Origin: Gammaproteobacteria bacterium
Lineage (GTDB): Bacteria; Pseudomonadota; Gammaproteobacteria; Pseudomonadales; Halieaceae
Assembly (NCBI GenBank): GCA_024644535.1
Contig: JAHEKX010000005.1
Location: 1 to 64,000, forward strand
DNA: 64,000 nt
Direction of reading: 5' to 3'
The translations under genes were made by a program, and so were the position numbers. The notes under the pieces are model-generated. The model worked only from the letters and a program-made list of their open reading frames with translations. It ran no database searches and was not told where the DNA came from. Shown here in pieces: positions 55,081 to 63,824 of this stretch. The stretch's first letter is position 1, and each line of letters opens with the position of its first letter.

Positions 55081-56190
55081 GTGACCGATATCAGCCGTCT
55101 GTTTGAGCCCGTAACTGTGGGTAATTTAAGCCTACCCAACCGTATTGCTATGGCACCTATGACTCGCAATTCTTCGCCAGACAACATCCCGACGGATGCT
55201 AATGTTGAGTACTACCGTAAACGAGCCGCTGCTGGCGTTGGACTGATCATTAGTGAAGGTACATGTGTAAACCATCCGGGTGCTAGTGGCTATCCTGGTG
55301 TCCCGTATTTCTACGGTGAGGAACGTCTAGCCGGTTGGAAGCGTGTGGTCGATGCCGTCCATGCTGAAGGCGGTAAGTTTGCGCCACAGTTGTGGCACGT
55401 GGGTGCAGTACGTAAAGCAGGAACGCCCCCGGAAGGCGATGTGCCTGGGTATGGTCCATCGGGCATGAATGTACCAGGTAAGGTTAATCGTCACGTTATG
55501 ACTCAGCAAGACATTGACGATGTGATTAAGGCTTTTGCCGATGCGACGCGGGATGCTAAAGCCATTGGCTGTGACGCGGTCGAATTGCATTGCGCTCATG
55601 GCTATTTGCCCGACCAGTTCCTGTGGGAGGGTACTAATCAACGCACTGATGAATACGGTGGCTCACTGGCAAACCGCTCGCGCTTTGTGGTCGAACTCAT
55701 CAAAGCTTGTCGCGCAGCGGTAGGCCCCGACTTTCCAATTATCATGCGCTGGTCGCAGTGGAAGCAGCAAGACTACACGGTGAAGCTGGTCAATACCCCC
55801 GAGCAGCTTGAAGAATTTTTAACGCCTTTCGTAGACGCCGGCGTTGATATTTTTCACTGTTCGACGCGACGTTTTTGGGAGCCAGAGTTTGAAGGTAGTG
55901 ACCTCAATTTGGCCGGCTGGACCAAAAAACTAACGGGCAAACCTACCATTAGTGTGGGTAGTGTCGGTCTGAACGCCGACTTTTTGCCGCAAGCAGGCGA
56001 AACAGCCTTCCGCGCCGCCGAGCCAGCAAGTCTAGATGAGTTAATCGAGCGTATTAGCAATGACGAATTTGATTTGGTGGCAGTGGGACGTGCATTAATT
56101 GCCAATCCTGAGTGGCCCGCCATGGTTAAAGCCGGCCGTTTTGAAGAGCTCGAGTCTTACGATTCTAAGATGCTAATGACGCTTAAATAA
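55081..56190 (+). CDS. NADH:flavin oxidoreductase, Old Yellow Enzyme family
   Basis: A 369-residue FMN-dependent ene-reductase in the OYE/NADPH-dehydrogenase family. It starts LFEPVTVGNLSLPNRIAMAP. The active-site pair is in ELHCAHGYLPDQF, and NQRTDEYGGSLANRSRF, the family signature, follows; FMN-phosphate residues lie in SVGSVGLN and AVGRALIANPEW. The GTG start has AGGAGTCACC upstream. It is followed after 22 bp by phrB and likely shares its message. Physiological substrate unknown. Confidence 0.92.
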   Translation: MTDISRLFEPVTVGNLSLPNRIAMAPMTRNSSPDNIPTDANVEYYRKRAAAGVGLIISEGTCVNHPGASGYPGVPYFYGEERLAGWKRVVDAVHAEGGKFAPQLWHVGAVRKAGTPPEGDVPGYGPSGMNVPGKVNRHVMTQQDIDDVIKAFADATRDAKAIGCDAVELHCAHGYLPDQFLWEGTNQRTDEYGGSLANRSRFVVELIKACRAAVGPDFPIIMRWSQWKQQDYTVKLVNTPEQLEEFLTPFVDAGVDIFHCSTRRFWEPEFEGSDLNLAGWTKKLTGKPTISVGSVGLNADFLPQAGETAFRAAEPASLDELIERISNDEFDLVAVGRALIANPEWPAMVKAGRFEELESYDSKMLMTLK

Positions 56191-56212
56191 ACGGTCCAAA
56201 AGAGGTGCCGTT

Positions 56213-57616
56213 TTGACAAGACATTTAGTTTGGTTTCGACAAGATTTACGAGTTTACGATAATACGGCACTTTGGCATGCATGCCTTGACCCTGAGGCAG
56301 AAGTCATCGCTTTATTTTGCGCAACGCCACAGCAGTGGCGTTTGCACGATATGGCGCCAGTGCGCGAGCGTTTCATCTGGCGCAACTTAGCTGCTCTTAA
56401 AGCCAGCTTGAGCGAGCTAAATATTCCCCTAGTGGTTAAGCAGTTTCAGACCTTCGATGACTGCGAGCAGGCTGTGCCCGCGTTGTGCGAGGAGCTTGGC
56501 GTTACCGACCTCTTCGCTAACTGCGAATATCCTGTTAACGAACAAAAGCGTGACAGGGTCATACTCGAGTCTCTGGCAGACAAAGTTGGTTGCCACTGGT
56601 ACCACGACTTTGGCATCAAACCCCTAGGGTTGTTGACGAAAACCGGTAACCCCTACACGGTATTTAGCCCTTTTAAGCGTGTCTGGGTTGAGCGCTGGCG
56701 TGCAGACCCTTCGCCGATTTATCCGACGCCAGAGCCACGCAGCCGTGCTACAGGCGAGCGAAGTAGTGATCTGCCCGCTGTAGATAAACAGGCCATCGAT
56801 CAGTTTTGGCCGGCCGGCGAGAATGCAGCGATGAATCGCTTGGCCAATTTTTGCGAGGATCGTATCGACCACTATAAGGCTAAGCGTGATTTGCCCGCAC
56901 AGCCCGGCACGTCGGAACTGAGTCCTTACTTGGCGGCGGGTGTCATTTCACCAAGGGTGTGCTTAGATGCTGCCATACGCTCCAACCGCGGCGATATCAA
57001 CGAAGGGAAACAGGGACCTGACACCTGGATCAGCGAGCTGATTTGGCGCGATTTTTATATCCATATCCTAGACACCTACCCCCGCGTGTCGATGCACCGC
57101 TGCTTTCGGATGGAAGGCGAGAAAATCCCATGGCGCGACGCTCCTAACGATTTTGCCGCTTGGTGCGAGGGTCGCACTGGCTACCCTATTGTCGACGCAG
57201 CTATGCGGCAGTTGGTGCAAACAGGCTGGATGCACAACCGCTTGCGCATGTTAGTGGCGATGTTTTTGACCAAGCAGTTATTGATTGATTGGCGCGAGGG
57301 TGAGCGCTTTTTCATGCAGCATTTAATCGACGGAGATTTGGGTGCTAACAACGGTGGCTGGCAGTGGGCAGCCTCGACCGGTACTGACGCAGCGCCGTAT
57401 TTTCGAATTTTTAACCCCATAACGCAAAGCCAAAAATTTGATACCAGCGGAGCCTTCATTCGGCGCTTTGTGCCCGAATTAGCTGATCTCTCGGATAAGG
57501 ATATTCACATGCCCGCGCCACTGGTGCGCCAAAGCTTGGCTGCGGCTTATCCGGAACCTATTGTAGAGTTGAAGTTTGCACGCGCGAGAGCACTCGCGGC
57601 ATTTAAATCAGTTTAG
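56213..57616 (+). CDS. phrB: class I CPD deoxyribodipyrimidine photolyase
   Basis: Splits cyclobutane pyrimidine dimers using blue light, FADH- and an antenna. The 467 residues begin HLVWFRQDLRVYDNTALW. The FAD domain has LSPYLAAGVISPR, ELIWRDFYIHIL, QTGWMHNRLRMLVAMFLTK and the class I GDLGANNGGWQWAASTGTDA block; RFIWRN and FSPFKRVW are antenna-side features. The TTG start at 56213 has AGAGGTG before it. It follows the OYE gene by 22 bp. Confidence 0.95.
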   Translation: MTRHLVWFRQDLRVYDNTALWHACLDPEAEVIALFCATPQQWRLHDMAPVRERFIWRNLAALKASLSELNIPLVVKQFQTFDDCEQAVPALCEELGVTDLFANCEYPVNEQKRDRVILESLADKVGCHWYHDFGIKPLGLLTKTGNPYTVFSPFKRVWVERWRADPSPIYPTPEPRSRATGERSSDLPAVDKQAIDQFWPAGENAAMNRLANFCEDRIDHYKAKRDLPAQPGTSELSPYLAAGVISPRVCLDAAIRSNRGDINEGKQGPDTWISELIWRDFYIHILDTYPRVSMHRCFRMEGEKIPWRDAPNDFAAWCEGRTGYPIVDAAMRQLVQTGWMHNRLRMLVAMFLTKQLLIDWREGERFFMQHLIDGDLGANNGGWQWAASTGTDAAPYFRIFNPITQSQKFDTSGAFIRRFVPELADLSDKDIHMPAPLVRQSLAAAYPEPIVELKFARARALAAFKSV

Positions 57617-57622
57617 TGGGTG

Positions 57623-57667
57623 AAAAAAGGCGTGCAGCAAAGCGAGGGGGATCTGGCGCTGCACGCC
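57623..57667 (-). terminator. Rho-independent terminator of the rubrerythrin-DUF3501 operon
   Basis: On the minus strand a perfect 10-bp stem (GGCGTGCAGC with GCTGCACGCC, 19-base loop) is followed by TTTTTT (57623-57628). It lies just after the DUF3501 stop. Confidence 0.88.
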
Positions 57668-57676
57668 CAGGAGTGA

Positions 57677-58273
57677 CTAGTTAATTGCGGCTTCGTTTAA
57701 ATCGGCCACAAGCGAGTCGCGAATGTTGTCAGCGACTTCAAACGCCTCGATCCGGTAGTTGTCATGGTCAATACCTGCAAAAATTTTCGCCCCTTTCTTA
57801 GCTGCGGTGATCATTGCAGGCGTAAGCTCGTAGCGCATAAAATGCACGCTGGACGTTTTGTCTGCAGTGTCGCGTTCTAGGTCTTCGTCGGCGATCGCAA
57901 AGATCTTGTCGAAGCCCTCGACCTGAAGCCAGGTGACATCTTCAATACCAATCAACTGACCTAAACGAATCGCACGTTCGGCTGGATCGGTGTACTCGAT
58001 CATGAACGTCGCTTTCCAATTGTGCCCATCGGGAATTAAGGGGTTGTAGGCGTCGAGTTCTTCCATAATGCCATCAGCCTCAAAGACTCGCTCGATACGC
58101 AGCATTTCTTGAATTTGATACTTAATCGTTAAGGTATCTTCAAAGTACAAGCGTGCATTCTCGCCAAATGCAAGTTGGCGTGACTTTTTGTGCGCTATCA
58201 CCTTTTCTCTGAAGCCCGCACGCTCTTGCGCGTATTCTTCAAGTGACCAGAGATCTGCTCTGGATAGTGTCAT
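57677..58273 (-). CDS. DUF3501 family protein
   Basis: A 198-residue soluble protein (SRADLWSLEEYAQERAGFRE, then LYFEDTLTIKYQIQEMLRIE and HFMRYELTPAMITAAKKGAK) belonging to DUF3501, which has no assigned biochemical activity. It regularly follows a rubrerythrin and a Cys-rich Fe-S oxidoreductase in other proteobacteria, as here. AGGAGG precedes ATG; the gap to the Fe-S gene is 14 bp. No metal-binding Cys cluster is visible. Confidence 0.88.
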   Translation of the reverse strand: MTLSRADLWSLEEYAQERAGFREKVIAHKKSRQLAFGENARLYFEDTLTIKYQIQEMLRIERVFEADGIMEELDAYNPLIPDGHNWKATFMIEYTDPAERAIRLGQLIGIEDVTWLQVEGFDKIFAIADEDLERDTADKTSSVHFMRYELTPAMITAAKKGAKIFAGIDHDNYRIEAFEVADNIRDSLVADLNEAAIN

Positions 58274-58287
58274 AGTATCCTCCTAGT

Positions 58288-59610
58288 TTATAGGCCGTAC
58301 GCCATGCACAATAGGGTCATGGGGTGTTTGGGTTTGTCGACTTTGCTGGAAAGCTTGGCAATGTGAGTCGCAGCCATCGGGCAGTCGCTTGAAAAGTGAT
58401 CAGGCTCTTGTTCGTCGACCTTGCGAACCACTGGGCGCGCAATCTTCACCGCTTTTTGATAGGTCTCTTCTTTTACCGCGTAGGTACCATCGTGGCCAGA
58501 GCATCGTTCTTGAGCCGTGACCGTAGTTTCTGGAACCAAGTTCAAAACATCGCGCGTTTTGATACCAATATTCTGCACCCGCAAATGGCAAGCCACTTGG
58601 TAGGCAATATCGCCCAGAGCATGGGGGAATTCGGTATTCAATTCACCGCCTTTATGACGCAACCACAAGTATTCAAAGGGATCAAAAAATGCTTTTTGTA
58701 CCTTTAACACATCGGGGTCGTTGGGGAATAGCAAGGGCAGTTCCTGCTTATACATCAGAACGCACGATGGGATTGGGGCAATTAGATCGTACCCTTCATC
58801 TACTAGCTTCGCCAATACAGGGATGTTAGCGTCTTTTAACTTTTCGACGGTATCTAAATCACCGAGCTCGAGTTTAGGCATGCCGCAGCACTTTTCTTTG
58901 GGGACGATATCAATGTGGATACCGTTATGCTGGAAGACTTTTATAAAATCTTCGCCCAAGGCTGGGCTGTTGTAGTTGCCGTAGCAAGTCGCATACAGAG
59001 CAATCTTTCCGGTGGTATTACCAACCGCTTTGGGCTCTAGACCCTTGATCATGGGTTTGACACGCTTGCGTAAGGTTTTGCTATGAAATTCAGGCACGGG
59101 GGCATCTTTGTGAACGCCGAAGCCTTTCTCGAACACTTTGCGGAAGGTGTCATTTTTGTTCAGCGCATTCACAGTCACGTCGACTAGGGGAATCGATGTC
59201 AGGCCAAACACGGTATCGGTACTGGTCAGCACTTTGTCGCGCAACCGAGCCCCTTCGTTTTTAAACTTCTGCGCTTTGGCGCGCAGCATTAAGTGTGGGA
59301 AATCAATGTTCCACTCGTGTGGCGGCACGTAAGGACACTTAGTCATGTAGCACAGATCGCACATATAGCACTGGTCTACGACTTTAATGTAATCTTCTTT
59401 GGCGACGCCATCGACTTCCATGGTCTCTGACTCGTCCACTAAGTCAAATAGGGTGGGGAAGGAATCGCAAAGACTTACGCAACGCCGACAGCCGTGGCAA
59501 ATGTCATAGACGCGCTCTAACTCGTCATTAAGTGCGTCTTTATCCCAGAACTCTTCCGATTTCCATTCGACTGGGTGGCGTGTTGGTGCTTCTAAGCTGC
59601 CTTCTCTCAC
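58288..59610 (-). CDS. Fe-S oxidoreductase, heterodisulfide-reductase/GlpC-like
   Basis: About 440 residues. Two ferredoxin-type 4Fe-4S motifs come first (CHGCRRCVSLCDSFP and CYMCDLCYMTKCPYVPP). Two CCG-type domains follow (ATCYGN with KEKCCGMPKLELG; ACHLRVQNIG with the late CSGHDG). Such proteins pass electrons between quinones or thiols and partner proteins. The GTG start at 59610 has GAGGGA upstream; an ATG at 59682 would extend into the palindrome region. It is the middle gene between rubrerythrin and DUF3501, pointing to an electron-transfer role in peroxide reduction (inference). Confidence 0.9.
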   Translation of the reverse strand: MREGSLEAPTRHPVEWKSEEFWDKDALNDELERVYDICHGCRRCVSLCDSFPTLFDLVDESETMEVDGVAKEDYIKVVDQCYMCDLCYMTKCPYVPPHEWNIDFPHLMLRAKAQKFKNEGARLRDKVLTSTDTVFGLTSIPLVDVTVNALNKNDTFRKVFEKGFGVHKDAPVPEFHSKTLRKRVKPMIKGLEPKAVGNTTGKIALYATCYGNYNSPALGEDFIKVFQHNGIHIDIVPKEKCCGMPKLELGDLDTVEKLKDANIPVLAKLVDEGYDLIAPIPSCVLMYKQELPLLFPNDPDVLKVQKAFFDPFEYLWLRHKGGELNTEFPHALGDIAYQVACHLRVQNIGIKTRDVLNLVPETTVTAQERCSGHDGTYAVKEETYQKAVKIARPVVRKVDEQEPDHFSSDCPMAATHIAKLSSKVDKPKHPMTLLCMAYGL

Positions 59611-59650
59611 GATGCTTTCCCTCAAGATTCGATATCGATTTCGCGAATAA

Positions 59651-59670
59651 GGGCCCAAGCGCTTGGGCCC
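59651..59670. promoter_or_regulatory. 20-bp perfect palindrome between rubrerythrin and Fe-S gene
   Basis: GGGCCCAAGC followed by its exact complement, extended by AAGG/CCTT with one bulge. It lies 37 bp past the rubrerythrin stop. As mRNA it makes a very stable hairpin that could partly terminate or protect the rubrerythrin message. Confidence 0.75.
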
Positions 59671-59706
59671 CTTAGCACGCACCCAGGAAGGGCGCGTGGC
59701 TTTGTA

Positions 59707-60126
59707 TTAACCGTCGAGTTGATCCAAAGCTTTTTGGAAACGGTTAGCGTGGCTACGCTCTGCTTTAGCCAACGTTTCCATCCAGTCAGCGATTTCGTCG
59801 AAACCTTCGTCGCGAGCGTCTTTCGCCATGCCTGGGTACATATCGGTGTATTCGTGAGTTTCGCCTGCAATTGCTGCTTTCAGGTTGTTCTCAGTGCTAC
59901 CGATAGGTAGGCCAGTTGCTGGATCGCCTACAGCTTCTAGATACTCTAGGTGACCGTGAGCGTGACCAGTTTCGCCTTCTGCGGTTGAGCGGAATACAGC
60001 TGCAACATCGTTGTAACCTTCAACGTCCGCTTTGGCGGCGAAGTATAGGTAACGACGGTTTGCTTGTGATTCACCTGCGAACGCGTCTTTCAAGTTTTGT
60101 TCTGTTTTTGAACCTTTTAGTGACAT
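59707..60126 (-). CDS. rubrerythrin, diiron domain only
   Basis: A 139-residue four-helix diiron protein. The ligand motifs are visible: [35 protein letters not shown] and [11 protein letters not shown]. Classical rubrerythrins add a C-terminal rubredoxin domain with two CxxC pairs; that is absent, as in sulerythrin-type proteins, so electrons must come from another protein. The adjacent Fe-S oxidoreductase is a natural candidate. AAGGAGT precedes ATG. First gene of the operon and divergent from oxyR, suggesting peroxide control. Confidence 0.95.
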   Translation of the reverse strand: MSLKGSKTEQNLKDAFAGESQANRRYLYFAAKADVEGYNDVAAVFRSTAEGETGHAHGHLEYLEAVGDPATGLPIGSTENNLKAAIAGETHEYTDMYPGMAKDARDEGFDEIADWMETLAKAERSHANRFQKALDQLDG

Positions 60127-60156
60127 TGTCTTTACTCCTTGATTACCACTAGTGAT

Positions 60157-60170
60157 GGTCGTGCACGACC
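60157..60170. promoter_or_regulatory. 14-bp perfect palindrome in the rubrerythrin/oxyR intergenic region
   Basis: GGTCGTGCACGACC reads the same on both strands, 30 bp before the rubrerythrin start. It looks like an operator or a 5'-leader hairpin. It is not an obvious OxyR site, which is longer and AT-rich. Confidence 0.6.
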
Positions 60171-60203
60171 GGAATAAGCCCTACACTATGCAGGGATACG
60201 CAG

Positions 60204-60232
60204 TTTAAAGCCCAATGGATGATCTGTATAAT
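60204..60232 (+). promoter_or_regulatory. promoter of oxyR
   Basis: TTTAAA (60204-60209), 17-bp spacer, consensus TATAAT (60227-60232). Transcription would begin near 60239, which favours the ATG at 60266 over the upstream start at 60215. Confidence 0.7.
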
Positions 60233-60265
60233 GAAAAAAATCAGAGTTACCTTTCGGAAAAATCG

Positions 60266-61162
60266 ATGAGTCGACAACCAACCCTGAAACAATTGCGCTA
60301 CCTCCTAGCTGTGGCCGATGCTGGGCATTTTGGGCAAGCGGCTAAAGCGTGCTTTGTGTCTCAGTCTACCCTGAGTGCCGGCATCTCGGAACTTGAAGAC
60401 CTATTAGGCGTTGTGCTGTTGGAAAGAACAAGCAGAACCGTGCTGTTAACTGATATCGGTCAAGAAGTTGTGCGACGCGCGCGCGCAACCTTACTGGATA
60501 TAGAGGATATGTTGGCGGTTTGCGATGCTTCCCAGGCCCCCTTTACCGGGCGCTTACGCATGGGCGTGATACCAACCATTGCACCATTTATCTTGCCGCC
60601 ATTAATGAAACGACTGCGCGAACAGCACCCTGCGTTTAAACTTCTTGTCAAAGAAGACTTAAGTGGGCATTTGGTCGAGTCTCTGAACAAGGGCGACCTG
60701 GACGTGTTACTGCTGGCTTTGCCGTTTGAAGCGGAAAACGTGGAGACCGAGGTCTTATACTCGGACAAGTTTTGGTTTGCCTGTGCCGACAGTCATCCTT
60801 TGCATGCACGCCAGAGTATGTTGCCCGACGATCTGCGCGGCCAGGATCTACTGCTGCTGGAAGACGGTCACTGTTTAAGAGATCACGTACTAGAGGCCTG
60901 CAACCTTGAACTGAAGGACGTATCGCTGCCGTTTCAAGCGACCAGTTTGAATACCATTGTACAGATGGTGGCTGGAGGCATTGGCGTTACTTTATTGCCC
61001 GATATGGCGGTGCACGGCTCTTTATTGGCTGGAGTTGATATTAGCCTGAAACCTTTCGCTACCGAGGCGATCTCGCGAGATATTGGCTTGATGTGGCGTA
61101 AGAAAAGCCCGCGGGCCATGGATTACCGTGCTTTGGGGGAGATTGTGGTGGCGACTCGCTAA
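60266..61162 (+). CDS. oxyR: LysR-family peroxide sensor OxyR
   Basis: Hydrogen-peroxide-responsive activator of antioxidant genes, about 298 residues. The N-terminal helix-turn-helix (LRYLLAVADAGHFGQAAKAC, then FVSQSTLSAGISELED) is typical. The redox cysteines are Cys203 and Cys212 in EDGHCLRDHVLEAC, with the same nine-residue spacing as E. coli Cys199/Cys208, so the disulfide switch is intact. It is divergent from rubrerythrin, and LysR regulators commonly control divergent neighbours. Confidence 0.95.
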   Translation: MSRQPTLKQLRYLLAVADAGHFGQAAKACFVSQSTLSAGISELEDLLGVVLLERTSRTVLLTDIGQEVVRRARATLLDIEDMLAVCDASQAPFTGRLRMGVIPTIAPFILPPLMKRLREQHPAFKLLVKEDLSGHLVESLNKGDLDVLLLALPFEAENVETEVLYSDKFWFACADSHPLHARQSMLPDDLRGQDLLLLEDGHCLRDHVLEACNLELKDVSLPFQATSLNTIVQMVAGGIGVTLLPDMAVHGSLLAGVDISLKPFATEAISRDIGLMWRKKSPRAMDYRALGEIVVATR

Positions 61163-61205
61163 GCTTTGAGATTCCCGATAATATTAAGCCCGCGCCTGCC
61201 TCATC

Positions 61206-61348
61206 ATTTGTTTTGCTCGCGCCCTTGCGCTAATGGCGACGGCTCAAAAACTCGCACTCGTCTATCGCCTCGCGCTCAGACATTTTCGCCGATAGCCTCG
61301 CCAACCGCGCTCGGTCAAAGCAGCGCACTGACTGTTCGCAAAACAAAT
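61206..61348 (+). repeat. intergenic repeat element, copy B (143 bp)
   Basis: Perfect 11-bp inverted ends ATTTGTTTTGC (61206-61216) and GCAAAACAAAT (61338-61348). The outer parts match copy A (33528-33617, opposite strand) almost base for base. A 53-bp middle piece (61256-61308) is extra and itself holds the inverted pair CTATCG/CGATAG. The element starts 44 bp after the oxyR stop. No coding potential. Confidence 0.85.
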
Positions 61349-61467
61349 CACGAGCTCGTGCGCTAGCAGCGTGCCGTTTCTACATTTTGGTGCGCTCGAA
61401 CTTGATGCCACTTCAGCGCGGGTATGACATACTACGCGGCTTTACGCGGTACTAGGAATAACCCCCA
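61349..61467. other. tex upstream region
   Basis: The remaining 119 bp of the 305-bp oxyR-tex gap. It holds the presumed tex promoter; TATGACATACT at 61423-61433 is -10-like. No gene is seen and there is no strong ribosome site before tex. Confidence 0.4.
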
Positions 61468-63783
61468 ATGATCTCACTGTCTCGGCGCATTGCTGACGAA
61501 CTCGGCGTTGCCGAAAAACAAGTAACAGCCACCATCGAACTGCTGGATGAGGGCGCCACGGTTCCCTTTATCGCTCGTTATCGAAAGGAGGTTACGGGTT
61601 CGCTTGACGACACTCAGTTGCGCCAGTTGAGCGAGCGCTTAGTGTACTTGCGCGACCTCGAAGATCGACGCGATACGATCCTTAAAAGCATCGAAGAGCA
61701 GGGTAAGCTGACCGAGATCTTGAAAAAAGATATCTTAGATGCCGAGACCAAAACGCGTCTCGAAGATTTGTATTTACCCTATAAGCCTAAGCGGCGCACC
61801 AAGGGTCAAATCGCAATCGAGGCGGGCATTGAGCCCTTGGCAGATGCCTTGCTGGCCAACCATCAACTTGATCCCACAGCGGAAGCTGCCGGTTATCTGA
61901 ATGCTGATGCAGGCTTTGCCGATGCTAAAGCGGTGTTGGATGGCGCTAAATACATTCTAATGGAGCGCTTTGCCCAAGAAGCCGACTTGCTGGCGAAGTT
62001 GCGTGCTTACTTGGCTGACAACGGCACATTGTTCGCGACAGTGATGTCGGGTAAAGAGGTCGAGGGCGAGAAGTTCCGAGACTACTTCGAACATAAAGAG
62101 CTTTGGTCAAAAGTGCCATCGCACAGAGCCTTGGCCATGTTTCGAGGTCGTCGTGAGGGTATTCTTGGCATCAAGGTTGATGTTGAAGTGCCGGAAGGCG
62201 AGAGACACCCTTGTGAATCTATGATTGCGCAGTTTTTTCAGTTGCGTGACGAGGGACTGCCAGCGGATGCATGGTTGCAGGAAACAGTACGTTGGACTTG
62301 GCGGATTAAATTGCAATTCCACTTGGAAACCGAGTTGTTGGCAGACTTGCGCGATCGAGCCGAAGCCTCTGCTATTGAGGTTTTTGCGGCGAACCTAGAA
62401 GATTTGCTTTTGGCGGCGCCGGCTGGTCAGCGTACAACGATAGCGCTCGATCCGGGCTTGCGAACTGGCGTTAAAGTAGCGGTTATCGATAGCACGGGTA
62501 AAGTCGTGGATCATGGCGCGATTTATCCGCACGCGCCCAAGCACCAGTGGGACGCCTCTATCGCGCAGTTGGCAAAATTGGCTAAGCAGTATTCGGCTGA
62601 ATTGGTTGCCATCGGTAATGGTACGGCATCGCGAGAAACCGATAAGTTGGCGGGTGACCTGATGAAACTGCATCCAGAATTAAGGTTGCAGAAGGTTATG
62701 GTGAACGAGGCGGGCGCTTCGGTGTACTCGGCGTCTGCCGAGGCGGCGGCTGAGATGCCGGATTTGGACGTCACGATCCGAGGCGCGGTCTCGATCGGTC
62801 GGCGCCTGCAAGATCCGTTGGCCGAACTCGTTAAGATAGATCCAAAATCCATTGGTGTGGGCCAGTATCAGCATGATGTCAGCCAGATCCAGTTGGCGAA
62901 AAGTTTGGACGTTGTGATCGAAGATTGCGTGAATAGTGTGGGGGTTGAGTTGAATACTGCGTCAGCACTTTTACTAAAACGCGTATCAGGCCTGAATCAA
63001 ACCATTGCTGACAACATTGTTGCTTTCCGCGATCAGCACGGTGCTTTTAAAAATCGTGCTGGTTTAAAGTCGGTGCCACGTTTGGGTGACAAGACATTTG
63101 AACAAGCTGCAGGGTTCTTGCGCGTGCATGGTGGTGGAAATTCGTTGGATGGTTCGGCCGTACACCCAGAAGCTTACAGCGTGGTCGAGGCAATGGCTGC
63201 TGATCTTAAGTTAAGCGTTGCAGATTTGGTGGGGAACAAATCGGCAATTTCTAGGATCGATTTAAAGCGCTATATCAACGAGCAGTTTGGTTTGCCCACC
63301 CTGCAGGATATTGTCCGCGAGCTTGAAAAGCCTGGTCGTGACCCCCGCCCAGAATTCACCACGGCGAGTTTTAAAGAGGGCGTTGAGAAAATTAGTGACC
63401 TTGAACCCGGTATGGTGCTGGAGGGCACAGTCACCAACGTTACAAGCTTTGGTGCGTTTGTGGATGTTGGGGTACATCAGGACGGCCTCGTGCACATTTC
63501 GGCCCTCGCTGATAAGTTTGTAAAAGACCCTCGCGACGTCGTTAAAGCAGGGCAAGTGGTTAAAGTCAAAGTCATGGAGGTGGACCAAGGGCGCAAGCGC
63601 ATTGGTTTAAGTATGCGACTGTCGGACGAGCCTGGCAGTTCTGAAAAGGGAGCGCCAAAATCCTCGCGGCCCGAGCGCCGAGCCGGCAGTAACACGAAAG
63701 TGCCTACCGCTATGGTACCCGACCCATCGTCCGCACAGGGGACGATGGGTGCTTTGCTGCAAGCTGCTATGAAGAAGAAATAG
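61468..63783 (+). CDS. tex: Tex family RNA-binding transcription accessory protein
   Basis: A 771-residue nucleic-acid-binding protein related to eukaryotic Spt6. Order: N-terminal helical region ([18 protein letters not shown]), YqgF/RNase H-like domain ([18 protein letters not shown], near 325), helix-hairpin-helix domain ([20 protein letters not shown], near 490) and C-terminal S1 domain ([20 protein letters not shown], near 650). The tail is Ser/Lys-rich. All domains are complete; a terminator follows. Confidence 0.97.
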   Translation: MISLSRRIADELGVAEKQVTATIELLDEGATVPFIARYRKEVTGSLDDTQLRQLSERLVYLRDLEDRRDTILKSIEEQGKLTEILKKDILDAETKTRLEDLYLPYKPKRRTKGQIAIEAGIEPLADALLANHQLDPTAEAAGYLNADAGFADAKAVLDGAKYILMERFAQEADLLAKLRAYLADNGTLFATVMSGKEVEGEKFRDYFEHKELWSKVPSHRALAMFRGRREGILGIKVDVEVPEGERHPCESMIAQFFQLRDEGLPADAWLQETVRWTWRIKLQFHLETELLADLRDRAEASAIEVFAANLEDLLLAAPAGQRTTIALDPGLRTGVKVAVIDSTGKVVDHGAIYPHAPKHQWDASIAQLAKLAKQYSAELVAIGNGTASRETDKLAGDLMKLHPELRLQKVMVNEAGASVYSASAEAAAEMPDLDVTIRGAVSIGRRLQDPLAELVKIDPKSIGVGQYQHDVSQIQLAKSLDVVIEDCVNSVGVELNTASALLLKRVSGLNQTIADNIVAFRDQHGAFKNRAGLKSVPRLGDKTFEQAAGFLRVHGGGNSLDGSAVHPEAYSVVEAMAADLKLSVADLVGNKSAISRIDLKRYINEQFGLPTLQDIVRELEKPGRDPRPEFTTASFKEGVEKISDLEPGMVLEGTVTNVTSFGAFVDVGVHQDGLVHISALADKFVKDPRDVVKAGQVVKVKVMEVDQGRKRIGLSMRLSDEPGSSEKGAPKSSRPERRAGSNTKVPTAMVPDPSSAQGTMGALLQAAMKKK

Positions 63784-63805
63784 CGGGCCAAATGACCCGT
63801 TTTTT
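63784..63805 (+). terminator. terminator of tex
   Basis: CGGG (63784-63787) and CCCG (63796-63799) pair in an imperfect stem followed by six T residues directly after the tex stop. Confidence 0.7.
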
Positions 63806-63824
63806 AGTCTGATGGGCGGGAGTA

